From: Spirodela intermedia
Taxonomy: Eukaryota; Streptophyta; Magnoliopsida; Alismatales; Araceae
Direction of reading: 5' to 3'
Assembly (NCBI GenBank): GCA_902729315.2
Contig: LR746270.1
Span: forward strand, 5,272,221 to 5,336,220
DNA length: 64,000 nt
Shown in pieces: positions 1-11,773 of the stretch; position 1 is the first letter of the stretch; each line of letters opens with the position of its first letter. Under the pieces are notes generated by a model. The model saw only the letters and a program-made list of their open reading frames with translations, was not told where the DNA came from and did no database searches. The position numbers and the translations under genes are program-made.

Positions 1-440
1 GCAATTAGGTTTACTTCAAGCTGAGGCCTTACTAACTCCGCTTGTTGAACTAAAGGAGGAATGAGAAGATGGCACCTTATTTCATTAGGCCTATTAAATT
101 CTAGAAAAAAATGATGCATTAGTAGATCGACTACCTCTTCCTAACATCTCTCAAATTCACTATGTTTTCCATGCATCGTAGTTGAAGCACACTTTGGGAG
201 TCAACAAAGCCCGTCAACCACTATCCCCCCATTATAGATAAAGGGTTTAATAGAGTTGTTAGCCCATAAAAGGTTTTATGTAGTCATCCCTCCTCTTGCA
301 GTAGTGAAGTGTTGATCCAATGATACCACCAATATTAGAGGCAACTTGAGAGACAACAATAGTAATATGACATCAATTCCTTAGATCCAGCCTTGAGGAA
401 AAGGCTAATTTGGAGTAATCCTTCTCCTAACTCAAGGTGT
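1..440 (+). pseudogene. Ty3/gypsy pol 3' end, decayed
   Basis: Frame-broken remains of the C-terminal end of a Ty3/gypsy polyprotein, after the integrase core. Around 75-205 the reading LPLPNISQIHYVFHAS followed by LKHTLG matches the conserved gypsy stretch that usually reads P..S.IHPVFHVSQLK. Around 310-415 the pattern resembles the chromo-like end (ATWE, HLEEK). A frameshift near 105 and stops at places where CAG or TGG is expected show that it is dead. The element enters from the left edge of the window, and no LTR was recognised downstream. It lies tail-to-tail with the 3' end of the Sec14-like gene. Confidence 0.7.
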
Positions 441-1009
441 AGGAGAAGAGGGCCAATAGTGAGGCCCCACCTCAATGGCAAAGGACCCGTGTCCCAACCT
501 TAGAGGAAGAAGGGACTTCTAGGGACAAAGGTAAAAGAGTCCTTATAATGTAAGGATGCAAGGGTACTAAGGTTGGGGGAGAGATTGAGAGGGGGTTTAT
601 CAAGGATCACTCTAAGGTGGCTGAGGTTGAGGGAGAGCAGGGGGCCTCTCTAAGATCCCCATGACTCTATGGTCCTTTCAAGCTCAAGACTCCTATTAGA
701 TTTCCTTTTTCCTTCTCTAACATTTAGATCTTGTTTCTTTATCTTCGTACTTCCCACTTGCCATAGCAGGGTCCTTACACAACCCCAACCATCTATTTCT
801 TCCCCAAGAAACATGGAGCCCTGACCATTTTGTGTGTGGAAAAAAAATACAAAAATAAATTTCCTCACATATTTAAGAAACTTAAGTTTTTCATCCAATA
901 AAAAATGTTCGTTAATAAATGTCATGGAAGCATAACATAAATAGAGGGTATTCTTAGCATCTTTAATGAATAAATACCATTGGATCTTTCTTCATTCTTT
1001 TCTTCATCT
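441..1009. other. 3' flank of Sec14-like gene, no gene seen
   Basis: Purine-rich sequence up to about 650 may still belong to the gypsy relic. I see no coding exon that fits a neighbouring gene. The 3' UTR and polyadenylation region of the minus-strand Sec14-like gene should lie here. Confidence 0.4.
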
Positions 1010-4000
1010 TTATGGCTGATTCAACAATCGTACTAGGTGTCTAGAGGGAACAGATGCACTCACAGATTTAGTCATCCCTTTCAACTGGTTTATGCCATCC
1101 ACAAGCTTGCCATGCCTTGATAGGAGGGACCGTAAGATCTGTGGGGGAGAAGCGGTGGGGACCCAGCTACTTCAAAAACTCATTGTATACATGAATAAAT
1201 CAGTGATACGTGTTTTTACCACTACACACCATCTCAATTTCATGCAGCTCAATTTCTAATGCTGAAATCTGTTGAGCCATGTTGTCATAATCAACTTGTC
1301 CTTCTAATGGCTTTGTTTGGCTGAAATCCTGCATAAACATATGGAAACTTATTGCCAAGTTAAGATGATTATGAGAAGATGAGCACAAGATAATTTTCAA
1401 TTAAGAATGCATATGTTGGTCCTCTCTCTCTCTCTCTCTCTTCATATGCACATAGAGAGAGAGAGGGAGAGGGAGGGTGGAAGAGAGTATTGGCATGTGT
1501 GTGAAATGTACATTGTGTTAAGGTTTTAATTTTTTCTTTACAACAAAGATTGAAAGAATATTTTAAAGATTAATCAACAATTAAAAAAATTCAAGTGAAG
1601 AACAAAATAGGTTGTGGCCAGATCAAATGGAGATGTAGAAATGGAAACGAGGTAAGTAGTGTGAAGAACCTGAGGTGCCAGAGGTTCTTTCTGGGCCAAA
1701 TCATCATGTGGGCCCTCCCTGTTCTGCCCTTGCCATCTTTTCTCCTGATAATCCTAAAAAATATTAGCAAAGATTGATGGATATCAACAACATCATCTAA
1801 TAAGATGCATAAATTCTCAAACCAATAAGATTGATAGAAAGAGTTAGGGAGTATTCATGGTTCTCACCTTCAAAGCATGGTGGACTTCTAGATTATTCCA
1901 TGGTCCAATGTCTTCCTTTAGGCACCCTCCATGCTCAGCACAAGTGCAATCTCCACCAAGGAAATCTGGCAAGTTGCTGCTCAAAGAGATAAGTTCTCTC
2001 ATCTATTGGAGATTTGATGGGTATAAGCACAAGAGTTTACCTTCGATCCACAGATTCAAGCAACTTATTTTTGAATTGGCTTCCAAGGATCTACAAAAGT
2101 CTACACATTAATATGAAGTTGAGGGGGCTCTCAAAGGGAGCGAACAAGACTACGCTAGCTCCCTCTCCTGATTATTGAAACAAATAGAGGTTGAGAAGAG
2201 AATTACTTGGATTTTTGAGAACGTTCGAGTATCTAGGAATGGATTTAGAACTTTCCACAAGACCCTAAATCCAGACCCAGCATTCACGACAAATAGTTGA
2301 TGTAAGGTCTGTAACCATCAAGAGAGAGAGAGAGAGAGAGATAGAGAGAGAGAGAAATTGGTTCAATGATATTTTGTTGAAAAATATATTTAAAAATGAT
2401 CATCCATAAAAGGTGAAGTTTGAGATTATGTGAAGGAATTAAATCATATGCTTTCATAATACAAAAAGAAAATATATAATTGACCACAATGATCAAGGAT
2501 ATGGGAGATTGTTCAACATAAGAGAAAAATAAACAGATGCAGCATATTAGTGAATGAAATCACCACTAATGTGACCAGTTTCAAATTTCACACTAACAAA
2601 AGACTCATTTAAACAATTTAAGCAGAAGTTGAATGCAAGACTGCTCCTAACAACTAGATCATGATAAAAATTGTTTTTACACAACTTTGTGGGGAGATGA
2701 GCAACACAAAGGTATGGGATAAGATTTCTATCAAAATAAAAATTATACCAAAATGAAATCTTAATAATTTTTTTATCTACATTCTATAGAAAAACTATTA
2801 TGTAATAAAAAAAAAACCTACTTTTAGTGGACCTAGCTTTTCCTCTTGCACTTTCATAGGTAGCTACTTTGTTATGACATCAACAATGGTAAGAAAATTA
2901 TAGAAGATAAAATATTATATAATTAATTAAAAAATTACCTCGGGATAGTAATTGCTATCAATCTTGTGAATTTCTGTGAAGAGATCTCTAGCTGTCTTCG
3001 AAAAGTTATTTATACCCTGAGAAGAAACGCACCAATCCAAAAGTTAAGGAGGCAAAAAATTGACTAAGGATTAAGATAGAACTTGACACTAACAGACATG
3101 TCACATTAAAACAAGTGAAATTACTGATATAGAATTGGACAATTGAATATGAATATGTTGCATTAAACACACAGAAGAAGTACAAGCACGAAACATACTG
3201 ATGAATAATCTTTCTAGTTTGTGAAACAAAAACCATAAGTTGATTGTCAAAAGGTGATAGTTTTCTAGAAATTATTAATTTTCTACTTCAAAAGTAAATT
3301 TATATTTTTATCTAAAAAGAACCCTATTTGGGATCCAAAGTCAATGCCTAAGTCACATGGTTTTTCTATTATAATCTCGCAAAAAATGAGATCTTGTTAT
3401 TATAGAAATAAAAGAGTACATTGGCATTCTATAGATTGTCATTAGGAAGTGATGCGTTTCTCCCCTTACATGACAAGACATTAACTCGGTCCCACTTTAC
3501 TATCAAATATTTTTAATTAAATAAATCAGCATATAAATCATAGAAAGGGAAAGAAAAATAATAGTGACTTGATAGGATGGAGTTACTTAGCATATATTAA
3601 TAGAAGTAAATAATAGTCATGAAATAATATGGTTTTTTAAATAATAGTCACATATAACAAGAAACACTTGACCGAAGACAAAAAACCCAAGTGACACTAG
3701 TTAAATGAGAAACAAAAAAATCATGTTAATGCTATTTTGTACTCTTTATAAGAACAATATCATTCATCAAAATAATTATACATTGGAGTTCTTTTAAAAA
3801 TGCAGTTGTGTGATTGTAATCCTAACGAATGCCAAAGTAGCATAAGCATGATCAGAGTAACTCTCACTTATAAAGACATGCAAGGTCTCCAAGATAACTT
3901 TAATTATATTCTAAGCTTCCATAGTACAATAAAAAATTATGGGCAAGGCTGTTGATGCATTGAGAGGAATCCTATGTCACTAAGAGGAAGACTAGTTCAA

Positions 4001-7000
4001 ATGATGACGGATTGATGTGGTACAAGGAAAAGACTCTTTGCATGACAAAAATAATGCATAAACTTTAAGAATATTAAAAAGGAAATACCCTTGATTATTG
4101 AAGATATATTAGGTAGGAGGTAAACACTAAGATGTGAAACTTTGATGTGTATGTATGAAAAAGCATTCATAAGGGTAAGAACTGTACTATCCAATAAGTA
4201 AATTATTGTAACAAGTGATCTCTATCAAAGGTCGGCAATAACTATTGTTAATTTTGATTTACTCATAAATTCTATGATTAACGAACCATATCCTTTTTTC
4301 ACAATCTTTATAGATAGCATCATCCTTGTCAGGTGTACAAGAAGAAGGTTGAAAAAGAGTTAATGAATTTAGATAAATAAATTAGAGAAAATTATTGAAG
4401 TTCATTTGTGGGAAAAATGAATTCACAATTTTCAAATTGACTACAAAGAATTTAGAGAATCAATTGAGAATTACAATTAGTTGATACAGTCCCAATAGTA
4501 GAGCGCTTTCAATACATTGCCTCAGTCATGTGACGTACGAGAACTATTGGGGAAGTCTTTGACAAGAAAATTAAAAATTGAGTTGAAGATAACTTTTGAC
4601 ATTCCATTTGAAAGAAGGTGCTTCTAAAATTTTGAGAGTTGCCTCCATGTAACAACTCTGAGGGAAAATGTGGTTAAGTGAAATTGAGAAACAATAAAGG
4701 CAGTTGAGATGAGGAGGGTAACATCGATAATTGGGAAAGTAGGGAGAGAAATATTGAGAAATTTTTAATTAGAATCACATCATTCAATTTGAAAATGTCT
4801 TAGAAATATACAAAGTTTGGTTATGTCCAATGTAGTTCTCCATCACATCCAATGATAACAACATACAAGATCATGAATGAAAGAATAGCAGTGATAAAAA
4901 TTTATTAAATGAGAAAAATTGTTCTAAAACTATTATGATACCTCAATGGGTATCGAGGTATTAAAGTCATAGATCCTAACATTGAAGATAAAAATGACGA
5001 ATTTAAATTAAAAAAAATCAATGACTTCTAGAGTCAATCTGTGCTACTTAAAAATGTTACCAAGGAATCATGGATTACTAACTTCATAAATCATAGATTA
5101 GAGAAGTTGTCAAGGTTTTGGAATAAACAAAGATTACAAGTGGACAGAAATAAATAGAAATTTTTGTGGATGACTTACTAGAATGTGTTTAAAGAATGAC
5201 TTTAAGTTGCTTGAACCTAAAAAAAGTTTGATTCAATAAATGAATAAAATACTATCATTAATTGAAGTATACTAATGTAGATTTTACAAGAAATAAAAGG
5301 GAATCTAACCAAATTACTAAAGATATACAAACTATAGTGATGTGGATTGACTTTTAGGAAATAAATTTGGTTTAACTCTTATGACTAATGAAAATATTAA
5401 AATATAATGTAAATATTGTATTAGCAGTTGGGTGAGGTGTATCATGTGCTTCACTTAAAGAAGCATATGAACATCACTTGCATGTCTCGAGATGTAAGGC
5501 TCTATGTCTATAACCTTCTCCCATGGATTTGTTATAAATAACAAACCCCTGTGTCAAAGTAAAAAGACTTCTTGAATTATTTTTCGTCATATGTGGTGAA
5601 TAGAAGCTCTTTTTTTCTTATAGTAGAAGATTTGTCATTCTTCAAAAACAAATGAACTAGAGAAAATTCAACATGGTATCAAAGCAAATCCAGGTGTGAT
5701 TGCTCTTTTCTTATTATCTCTTTATGTATAAAAGATCTATGTTGTTTATGTGAGCCTCTTCTTGAGAACTTAGAAGATCAATATAGTTTATTGAACCCTT
5801 CTCAAGACATTTCTTGATTTTCTTTTGAAGACGTACAATAATTACATTTTCTTTTCTACTTAGAAAGCAGTTGTTCATATTTCGATTTGTCTGAAGGACG
5901 AGAGACCTTAGTAAATGATGTCTCTACCACCATTATGAAAGTCAATCATGTATCATCATGATTAATGATTGAACTCTCTACCATACCTACAAAATTTAAG
6001 TTGATTGGATATAATTTCATTCAATGGTCAGAATATATTAAGTTCTTACTACTAGAGGGATGCTACATCATCTAGAGGAAACTACACCAAATCTAATGTC
6101 AAGGCAATTTAGAAAGTAGTGAGAGGAGGATGTTTAAATAAAGACATGGATTTGGGGAACAATAATTCCTCATATCAATAGAGATTGATTTTTTCTTTAT
6201 GAAAACTACAAAGGATTTGTGAGGAACAGTACACATGAAATATTCAATGAAAAACAATGAGTCACACGTATATGAAAGCAAGATAAAATCTCAATCACTT
6301 ACTCAAGGTTTGAAATCAATGATGGAGTACACAAGAGAACTTAAAAATCTATGACAAGAGCTTGATTATTATCTTGATCTTGGTACTACAGAACCCAAAG
6401 AAATTTCTACATTATGAAATTTCATAGAACAAAGGTGGGTCTTTAAATTTTTGTCTAGTTTAAGTCTTATTTTTGATTATATCAGACAACAAATTTTGGG
6501 ACACGAAAGGAGACCAGATCTGAATGAGGTGATATCAATTGTACAGAATGAAGAGAATAGTCAAAAATTAATATTGTCTACTCAAGAGTCAGGTAATACA
6601 ATATTTTTCACTAAACCAAGACATACTATTAAATCAATAGAATATCTGAATCATCAATCATCATCTGTGCAAGGAAAGAATCAAAAAAATAATTATAGAG
6701 ATAATCTTTTGTGCACTTATTACAAGAAGCCCCGTCATACGAGGGAGCAATGTTATAAACTCCATGGTAAACCACAGAATTATGAGAATCAAGTGAATCA
6801 AGCTCACATGGTAATTAATTCTTCATCCAATCAAAACTTTGAACAAACAAATCTAAAAAATATTGATTCAACTCCATCAAACGAAGTAAAGAAACTTCAT
6901 CTTGAATTTGAGCAATTGAAGGCAATGATAACACAACATTCACAAGCATCAACAAATCATCAAATTGGTGAGTTCCACTCTACTCTTGGTGTTTGAGCTC

Positions 7001-10000
7001 TATCCCAAGATATACTAAATGTAGGGTAATAGATTCAGGAGCAACAAATCATATGATAATTTGTCATATCATTTTATTACCTACACTCCATATTTTAGTG
7101 ATTGAAAAGTGTCTATTACTAATGGTACACTTCTTATGGTCGCTAGTATTGGAGACTTGACTCTTAAACTTTTAAGAATCCTCACCAAAGTTCTCCATGT
7201 TCCCAAGCTTTTCACCAACCTTATTTCTGTAAAAGCCTGGTTAAAAACACACCTTATTGTGCCTTTGTTGATGAAGACATTTATGTTATCCTTGATAAGG
7301 TCTAGAAGTAGAGAATTGAAGTTATTAGAAAACGAAGAAAACTTTACATCTTGGAGGGATCTAGCCAAATTTGTCTTTGTGGAAATGGATCCATCTCTAA
7401 AATGTCATAAGGATCTGAATCACATTCAGCTCCTTCATCAAAGATTAGGCCATCCTTCCTTTGCCACTATGAAGAGTTTTTATCCTTGTTTCGAAAGGTG
7501 TCTATAAAAACCTTTAAGTGTGACATATGTGAACTGTCCAAACATACTCATGTTTCTTTTCCAATTAAAAATGAAAGGAGTGACATCCCTTTCTTTTGCA
7601 TCCATAGTCCATGTCCTAATGTAGATCTACTGGGTAATAAATATATTGTTACCCTTGTGGATGACTGCACTCGTTGTATGTGGGTTTTTCTTCTTAAGCA
7701 AAAATCAGAAGTTTCAATTGTGTTGAAACGTTTCTATGCAATGATCAAAACCCAATTCGATAATCCTATAAAGAAATTCAGGTTAGATAATGCTAAAAAA
7801 TACTTTAGCAATAATCTGAATTCTTTTCTTCAGAATAAGGGTATTATACATGTGTTTATACTCCTCAGCAAAACAGATTGGTAGAAAGAAAAAGTCGACA
7901 CCTCTTGGAGGTTACACGATCACAATATTATTTTTTTCAATTAGAAATGAGCTTTTTTCATTATTTCACTTGAAACTGTCGCTATTTATTGTAGAGTTAC
8001 CTCATCAAGGCCAAATCAAAACTCTCAACATAGCTAAACTATGTATCCATATTTCATAGCAATGATATAAGGAATTTCCCAAAAATTATAACTTTAGAAC
8101 GTGATGTTGATCTTTCTCAGAGATCCAATGCAAGGTATAAATTTGACCGCCATAAAGATATCATCCAAATAAACAAGTTATCTACTGCTCACCACTCCTT
8201 TGACATCAACAATAGTCATTGTGGAAGCTATATGCCTCCTGGTTGCAATAGAGCATGATGGATATCTCAAGTTTAATGTCTTCTCTTGCTCTGAGATGTG
8301 ATATTTCAGGTAGCGATCAATTGTAGTCACTTTTAACAATGCACTAAGGTCCACAAGCCCTATTCTTTCAATGTAGAGTGGTCTGCCATATTTATCAACT
8401 CCATGAAACCCATGTGGATAGCACTTTTTAACCTCATCATATTCTTCGTACTTGAAATCCTGAATAACATCACCAAAAAAATATAGTCAAGACATTATTA
8501 AAACGGGGATGATTTATTGCATGGGATGAATTCTATGAAAGAATAAGCTATAATTTTATAATATTTCGTAGATACATAACAAGACAGTGTTTCGGATATT
8601 CTATACAATTATACACTACACGTTAAAAAAATACGAGAAAAATAGTGAAGCATTAAGTGATATTTAACAGAGAAATTATGTGTAGAAAAATGTTGTATTG
8701 GGAAAATTTTGAAAACGAATAACAATGTGATAAGGAATTAAGCACCCTTATGATTCAAGACTAGATGAATTTTATCATCATGCAGGGAAATACAAGATGC
8801 CAATTTTTTTAATATAAATGTAAAGAATAATTGAAGGTCTGAAATTTCAATTCTGGCATAATGCAAAAGCAACATTAATGGCAGAAAGGGATATTAATAA
8901 ATTACGTGTCAGAAGATATCAGGGTTTTTCATCTTGGGCCGACTCGTGTGAATAACATCTAACTTTAAAGCTTACAGCATTTGGTCTGATTAAAGATCTA
9001 ACTTGTAAGATATGTCAGGAAGGATCAGATGGCAGTGAAGAATCGCTGCTGTTCCATAATCCTCGAAAAAATGGTCCGAAGCCATCCTACCATAAAAGAA
9101 TGGTCACCAGAGGCTCGTTGGAAATTTCAGCATTTTTTAAATTTAATTGCATAATGATGCCGACGAATTTTGATGGAAAACATAGGGATTAGTGTCTGAT
9201 AGATGAATATATATGCATCACATGATGATGATATAGAGTTCGTAGTATTAATGAATTTGTGGTCTTTCACTAGTAAGGGAAATTATTATTTTAAGAGGAG
9301 GAAAGTCATTTTCATTGACTGAGAAACTTTCATGCAGCATTCTTATGCTTCTAATCATATCCCCCTGCGATTATAGATGGCATCTAAAATTTATCTTCTT
9401 ATATATATGATACTCAAGTATGTTTGATGGCTGATGCTTGGAAAAAGTCAATATCGTATGCAGGAATGACAGAACTGAGCGATCTAAGAATCCAGTAAGG
9501 TTGAATGCTAGACTAAGATAATTTAACATGCAATTCATAAACTGATATATCTATGACTCGTTGAAGAGCTCATAATTTTGTTTATCAAAGCATATAAAAC
9601 CCCAAATATAGATATGAATAAAAATATCAATAAATCCGTAAGGGCGCAACAGTTATTTTTTGGTGCAATCTTACTTTTCCAATCACATCGACACCACAAT
9701 CTTCACGCCACGTCAACATCTTTAGATACATATCCTTCGCTTTTATAAGGTCATAACCTCTCGCTTTGAGGAAGCTGTAAGGGAATTGGTACTTTGTCAG
9801 ATAATACGAGACATAAATGGTCTTATATTTCAAAAAAACCTCTAAATATGGTATATTTAGGTAATGAAATAAATGATGTATTCAGCTGTGCCTTACGATA
9901 CTTCATAGAAGCATATTCCTTGTAAATGATTAAAATACTACGCATTTCAGAAACTTCTGAGCCACTGCATCCAAGAAAATATGAGTTTGGACTTTACCGA

Positions 10001-10332
10001 AAAAGGGTATGATAATCATCATATTTCTCGGGTATTTTACCCTCTGATAGGAGTAATTCACGGAGATTCTGGACCAGGTGTTCGTAATTTGGGTCTCGGG
10101 AATCGCCAAATGTTGCTCGTAGACTACTACTCCGCCCAGTTTTCTTAAAGGCATTCTTTACCGACTTAAAGCTCCTCTTCGAGAAAGAAGACGCTTTCTC
10201 CGTTTTCAGTGGGATGTTGAAATAATTGGTTCGCTTCTGATTTTGAGATTCACCGAAGCTTGATGTTTTCCCTCGCTCCTTGAGGACATCTCCGGATGTT
10301 GCTGCCAGACCATCCTTTCCTGAGAATGTCAT
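1010..10332 (-). CDS. SFH: Sec14-like phosphatidylinositol/phosphatidylcholine transfer protein (SFH type)
   Basis: Plant Sec14-homology lipid exchange protein, expected to move PI/PC and support phosphoinositide signalling on membranes. Exons (complement), in transcript order: 9998-10332, 9675-9774, 8193-8459, 2939-3016, 2207-2308, 2041-2090, 1868-1976, 1670-1753, 1230-1328, 1010-1138. Phases match at each junction, giving about 450 residues. Residues ~80-145 are the CRAL-TRIO N region ([20 protein letters not shown]). Residues ~146-350 are the lipid-binding domain ([44 protein letters not shown]). The tail is a short coiled coil ([12 protein letters not shown]). The protein is shorter than the usual 540-630 because the linker after the lipid domain is only ~28 residues. 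The start is the first ATG of the open exon, and a 5' non-coding exon further upstream is likely. The last 17 codons assume no splice at a good GTGAGT donor after 1064. Exon 1670-1753 is the least certain. Confidence 0.88.
5674..5685 (+). other. Copia primer-binding site (initiator-tRNA-Met type)
   Basis: TGGTATCAAAGC differs at one position from the plant copia consensus TGGTATCAGAGC. It sits directly after a CA-ending LTR and about 300 bp before the gag frame, which marks element orientation and the LTR 3' boundary. Confidence 0.75.
5985..6996 (+). pseudogene. Copia gag relic
   Basis: The frame begins around [15 protein letters not shown], a copia gag N-terminal pattern, and passes several stops. 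An intact 181-codon stretch runs from about 6451. Near residue 90 of that stretch is a decayed zinc knuckle, [14 protein letters not shown], in which the second Cys has become Tyr. The C-terminal part is Gln/Asn/Ser-rich. It is not expected to be functional. Confidence 0.7.
7030..8059 (+). pseudogene. Copia pol relic: pre-integrase and integrase N-terminal half
   Basis: Three overlapping frames joined by frameshifts. [14 protein letters not shown] (about 7437-7480) is the GAG-pre-integrase motif. The zinc finger [14 protein letters not shown] comes next, then the integrase catalytic region with [16 protein letters not shown] and [10 protein letters not shown], covering the two conserved Asp positions. 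The homology stops around 7890 after a frameshift. Confidence 0.75.
8460..9674. other. Intron of Sec14-like gene, no feature seen
   Basis: AT-rich intron between the exon starting [10 protein letters not shown] and the exon ending DVIGK. I see no repeat, RNA gene or coding relic. Acceptor ...TTCAG and donor GTAAGATT fit consensus. Confidence 0.6.
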
Positions 10333-10880
10333 ATGATCGTCCTGGATATTCAAGAGCGCTGTTTCTTATATTAGAATCCGGTGGGAGTCGTATGAACGAG
10401 AATATGGAGCACAAAGTACGCAATGTGCAATCGGCAGACTGCCGATTATCATAAAGGTTAGCCAGAAGAAAACATTGTTGTTTATGATGAAACATGGGAT
10501 TTATGAACCGGAGACGCTAAATTGGCTCTCAGTTTCAAATAAAATCGAAAGGAATGACCACGTATGAAGAACAAAGGCACGCGAATTTCCAATATTTCTT
10601 CTAAAACCATCAGATTTCAATGTAAACATGCCAGGCGGATCTTAAATTGGACGATTATAATCGGAAGTTTAGAAACTAAGATCTCCAGATAGCCGAGAGA
10701 GACGAAGTTGAATCATCGTAAACTGTAGTACAACAGCGAGCACTTGTTAAACCGCACCGGGAGTGGATCTAAAGCACGGATGTTCAGCGACAAAATAGGC
10801 CAAGCTTCTCTCGACTAGACCTTCCGTTCACTGACGAGTTCCATCGCATCGAGACGAGTAGGAACTTGCCACAAAACACA

Positions 10881-10915
<35 letters not shown>

Positions 10916-11773
10916 AGAAGGGAGAGAGATCGCGAGGAACGTACCGAGACAGCAAGCATCCACACTCTACACCACCTGGGCGACGCTCCTGCTGTCCATT
11001 GTTCGAGAGCATATTATTTGGTCGCAAAGAAACCAAGCCGAACGCTTTTCATATTCCCCCGAGCCACGGACAAGCAAAGGCTGCTTGCTCTTGCCAGCCT
11101 CACAGTGGGACCCACTCAAAATTATGCCATTTCTCGAGTATCCTATATCAATAATTTATTAATTATTTTTAAATAAAAGATGCACATAATTTTTTCTAGC
11201 GCCACCGAGTTCTTTTTTTAATTGAACAACGTTAAAATGTTTTTAAAATCAAAACTGAACGAGCTCGTGGTCGACCCGAACTCGGTTTTTGCCTGGGGGA
11301 ATCGGAGAATCGGTACTGAAGTCCCCCGGGCGGTTATCTGACGGTGTTTACGTGGCATGTGGGAATTGGAGCTCCCCAAGTAAAGCGAAGGGCCCTCTTT
11401 GCAAACGCACACCGGTGAAGCGTGTGCTTTCTAAACCGCACTGTAAGTTTCAAAATTATAAATATACCCGAAAACTTTGCTAAAACTCCATTGGGGCAGC
11501 ATAACACAGTTTCATAATCTCATTGAAATATGCTGCGAGGATACGTATTTGCGATAACGTCATGCACATGGCTACGGTACAGTGGTAGAGCGAGAAAGAG
11601 AGAGAGAGAGAGAGAACATGGAAGTGTGGTCATTTTCCCCATAAAAGAGCGGTTCTTGCAAAACAGATGATTCTCGAAGTCCGGAGATCACATTATTTGA
11701 GAAAACCTACGTAAATAAAGTCGATGCGAGGAAGGGGAGAGGGAGGCATAGAAATTACCCACCCCCCGGAGCT
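10333..11773. promoter_or_regulatory. Upstream region of Sec14-like gene and 3' flank of PEX19
   Basis: Holds the 5' end and promoter of the Sec14-like gene plus the PEX19 3' UTR. A pure (AG)15 tract lies at 10883-10912 and a shorter GA tract near 11590-11614. A 5' non-coding exon may lie around 10350-10860. No coding gene could be supported. Confidence 0.4.
10883..10912. repeat. (AG)15 microsatellite
   Basis: Thirty-base uninterrupted AG tract about 550 bp upstream of the Sec14-like ATG. On the minus strand it reads as CT, as expected for a transcribed 5' leader pyrimidine tract or a GAGA-factor (BPC) binding region. Confidence 0.95.

Larger units (their letters stand above)
5400..8060 (+). 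mobile_element. Degenerate Ty1/copia retrotransposon in Sec14 intron, 3'-truncated
   Basis: A copia element antisense to its host gene. A probable 5' LTR ends at 5673 (aca), with a TATA-like ttataaataa near 5530. It is followed at 5674 by the copia-type primer-binding site TGGTATCAAAGC. Gag (5985-6996) and the first part of pol (7030-8059) follow. No reverse transcriptase, RNase H or 3' LTR is seen before the next host exon at 8193, so the 3' part is missing. The left LTR boundary is not resolved. Confidence 0.75.
3017..8192. other. 5.2-kb intron of Sec14-like gene
   Basis: The exon ending VDVKGV (left end 8193, donor GTGAGC) continues in phase with the exon starting GINNFSK (right end 3016). 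The two split one conserved block, so the intron is real and spans 5,176 bp. The right half is filled by a plus-strand copia relic. The left half (3017 to about 5400) is AT-rich with no recognisable coding sequence. Confidence 0.85.
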
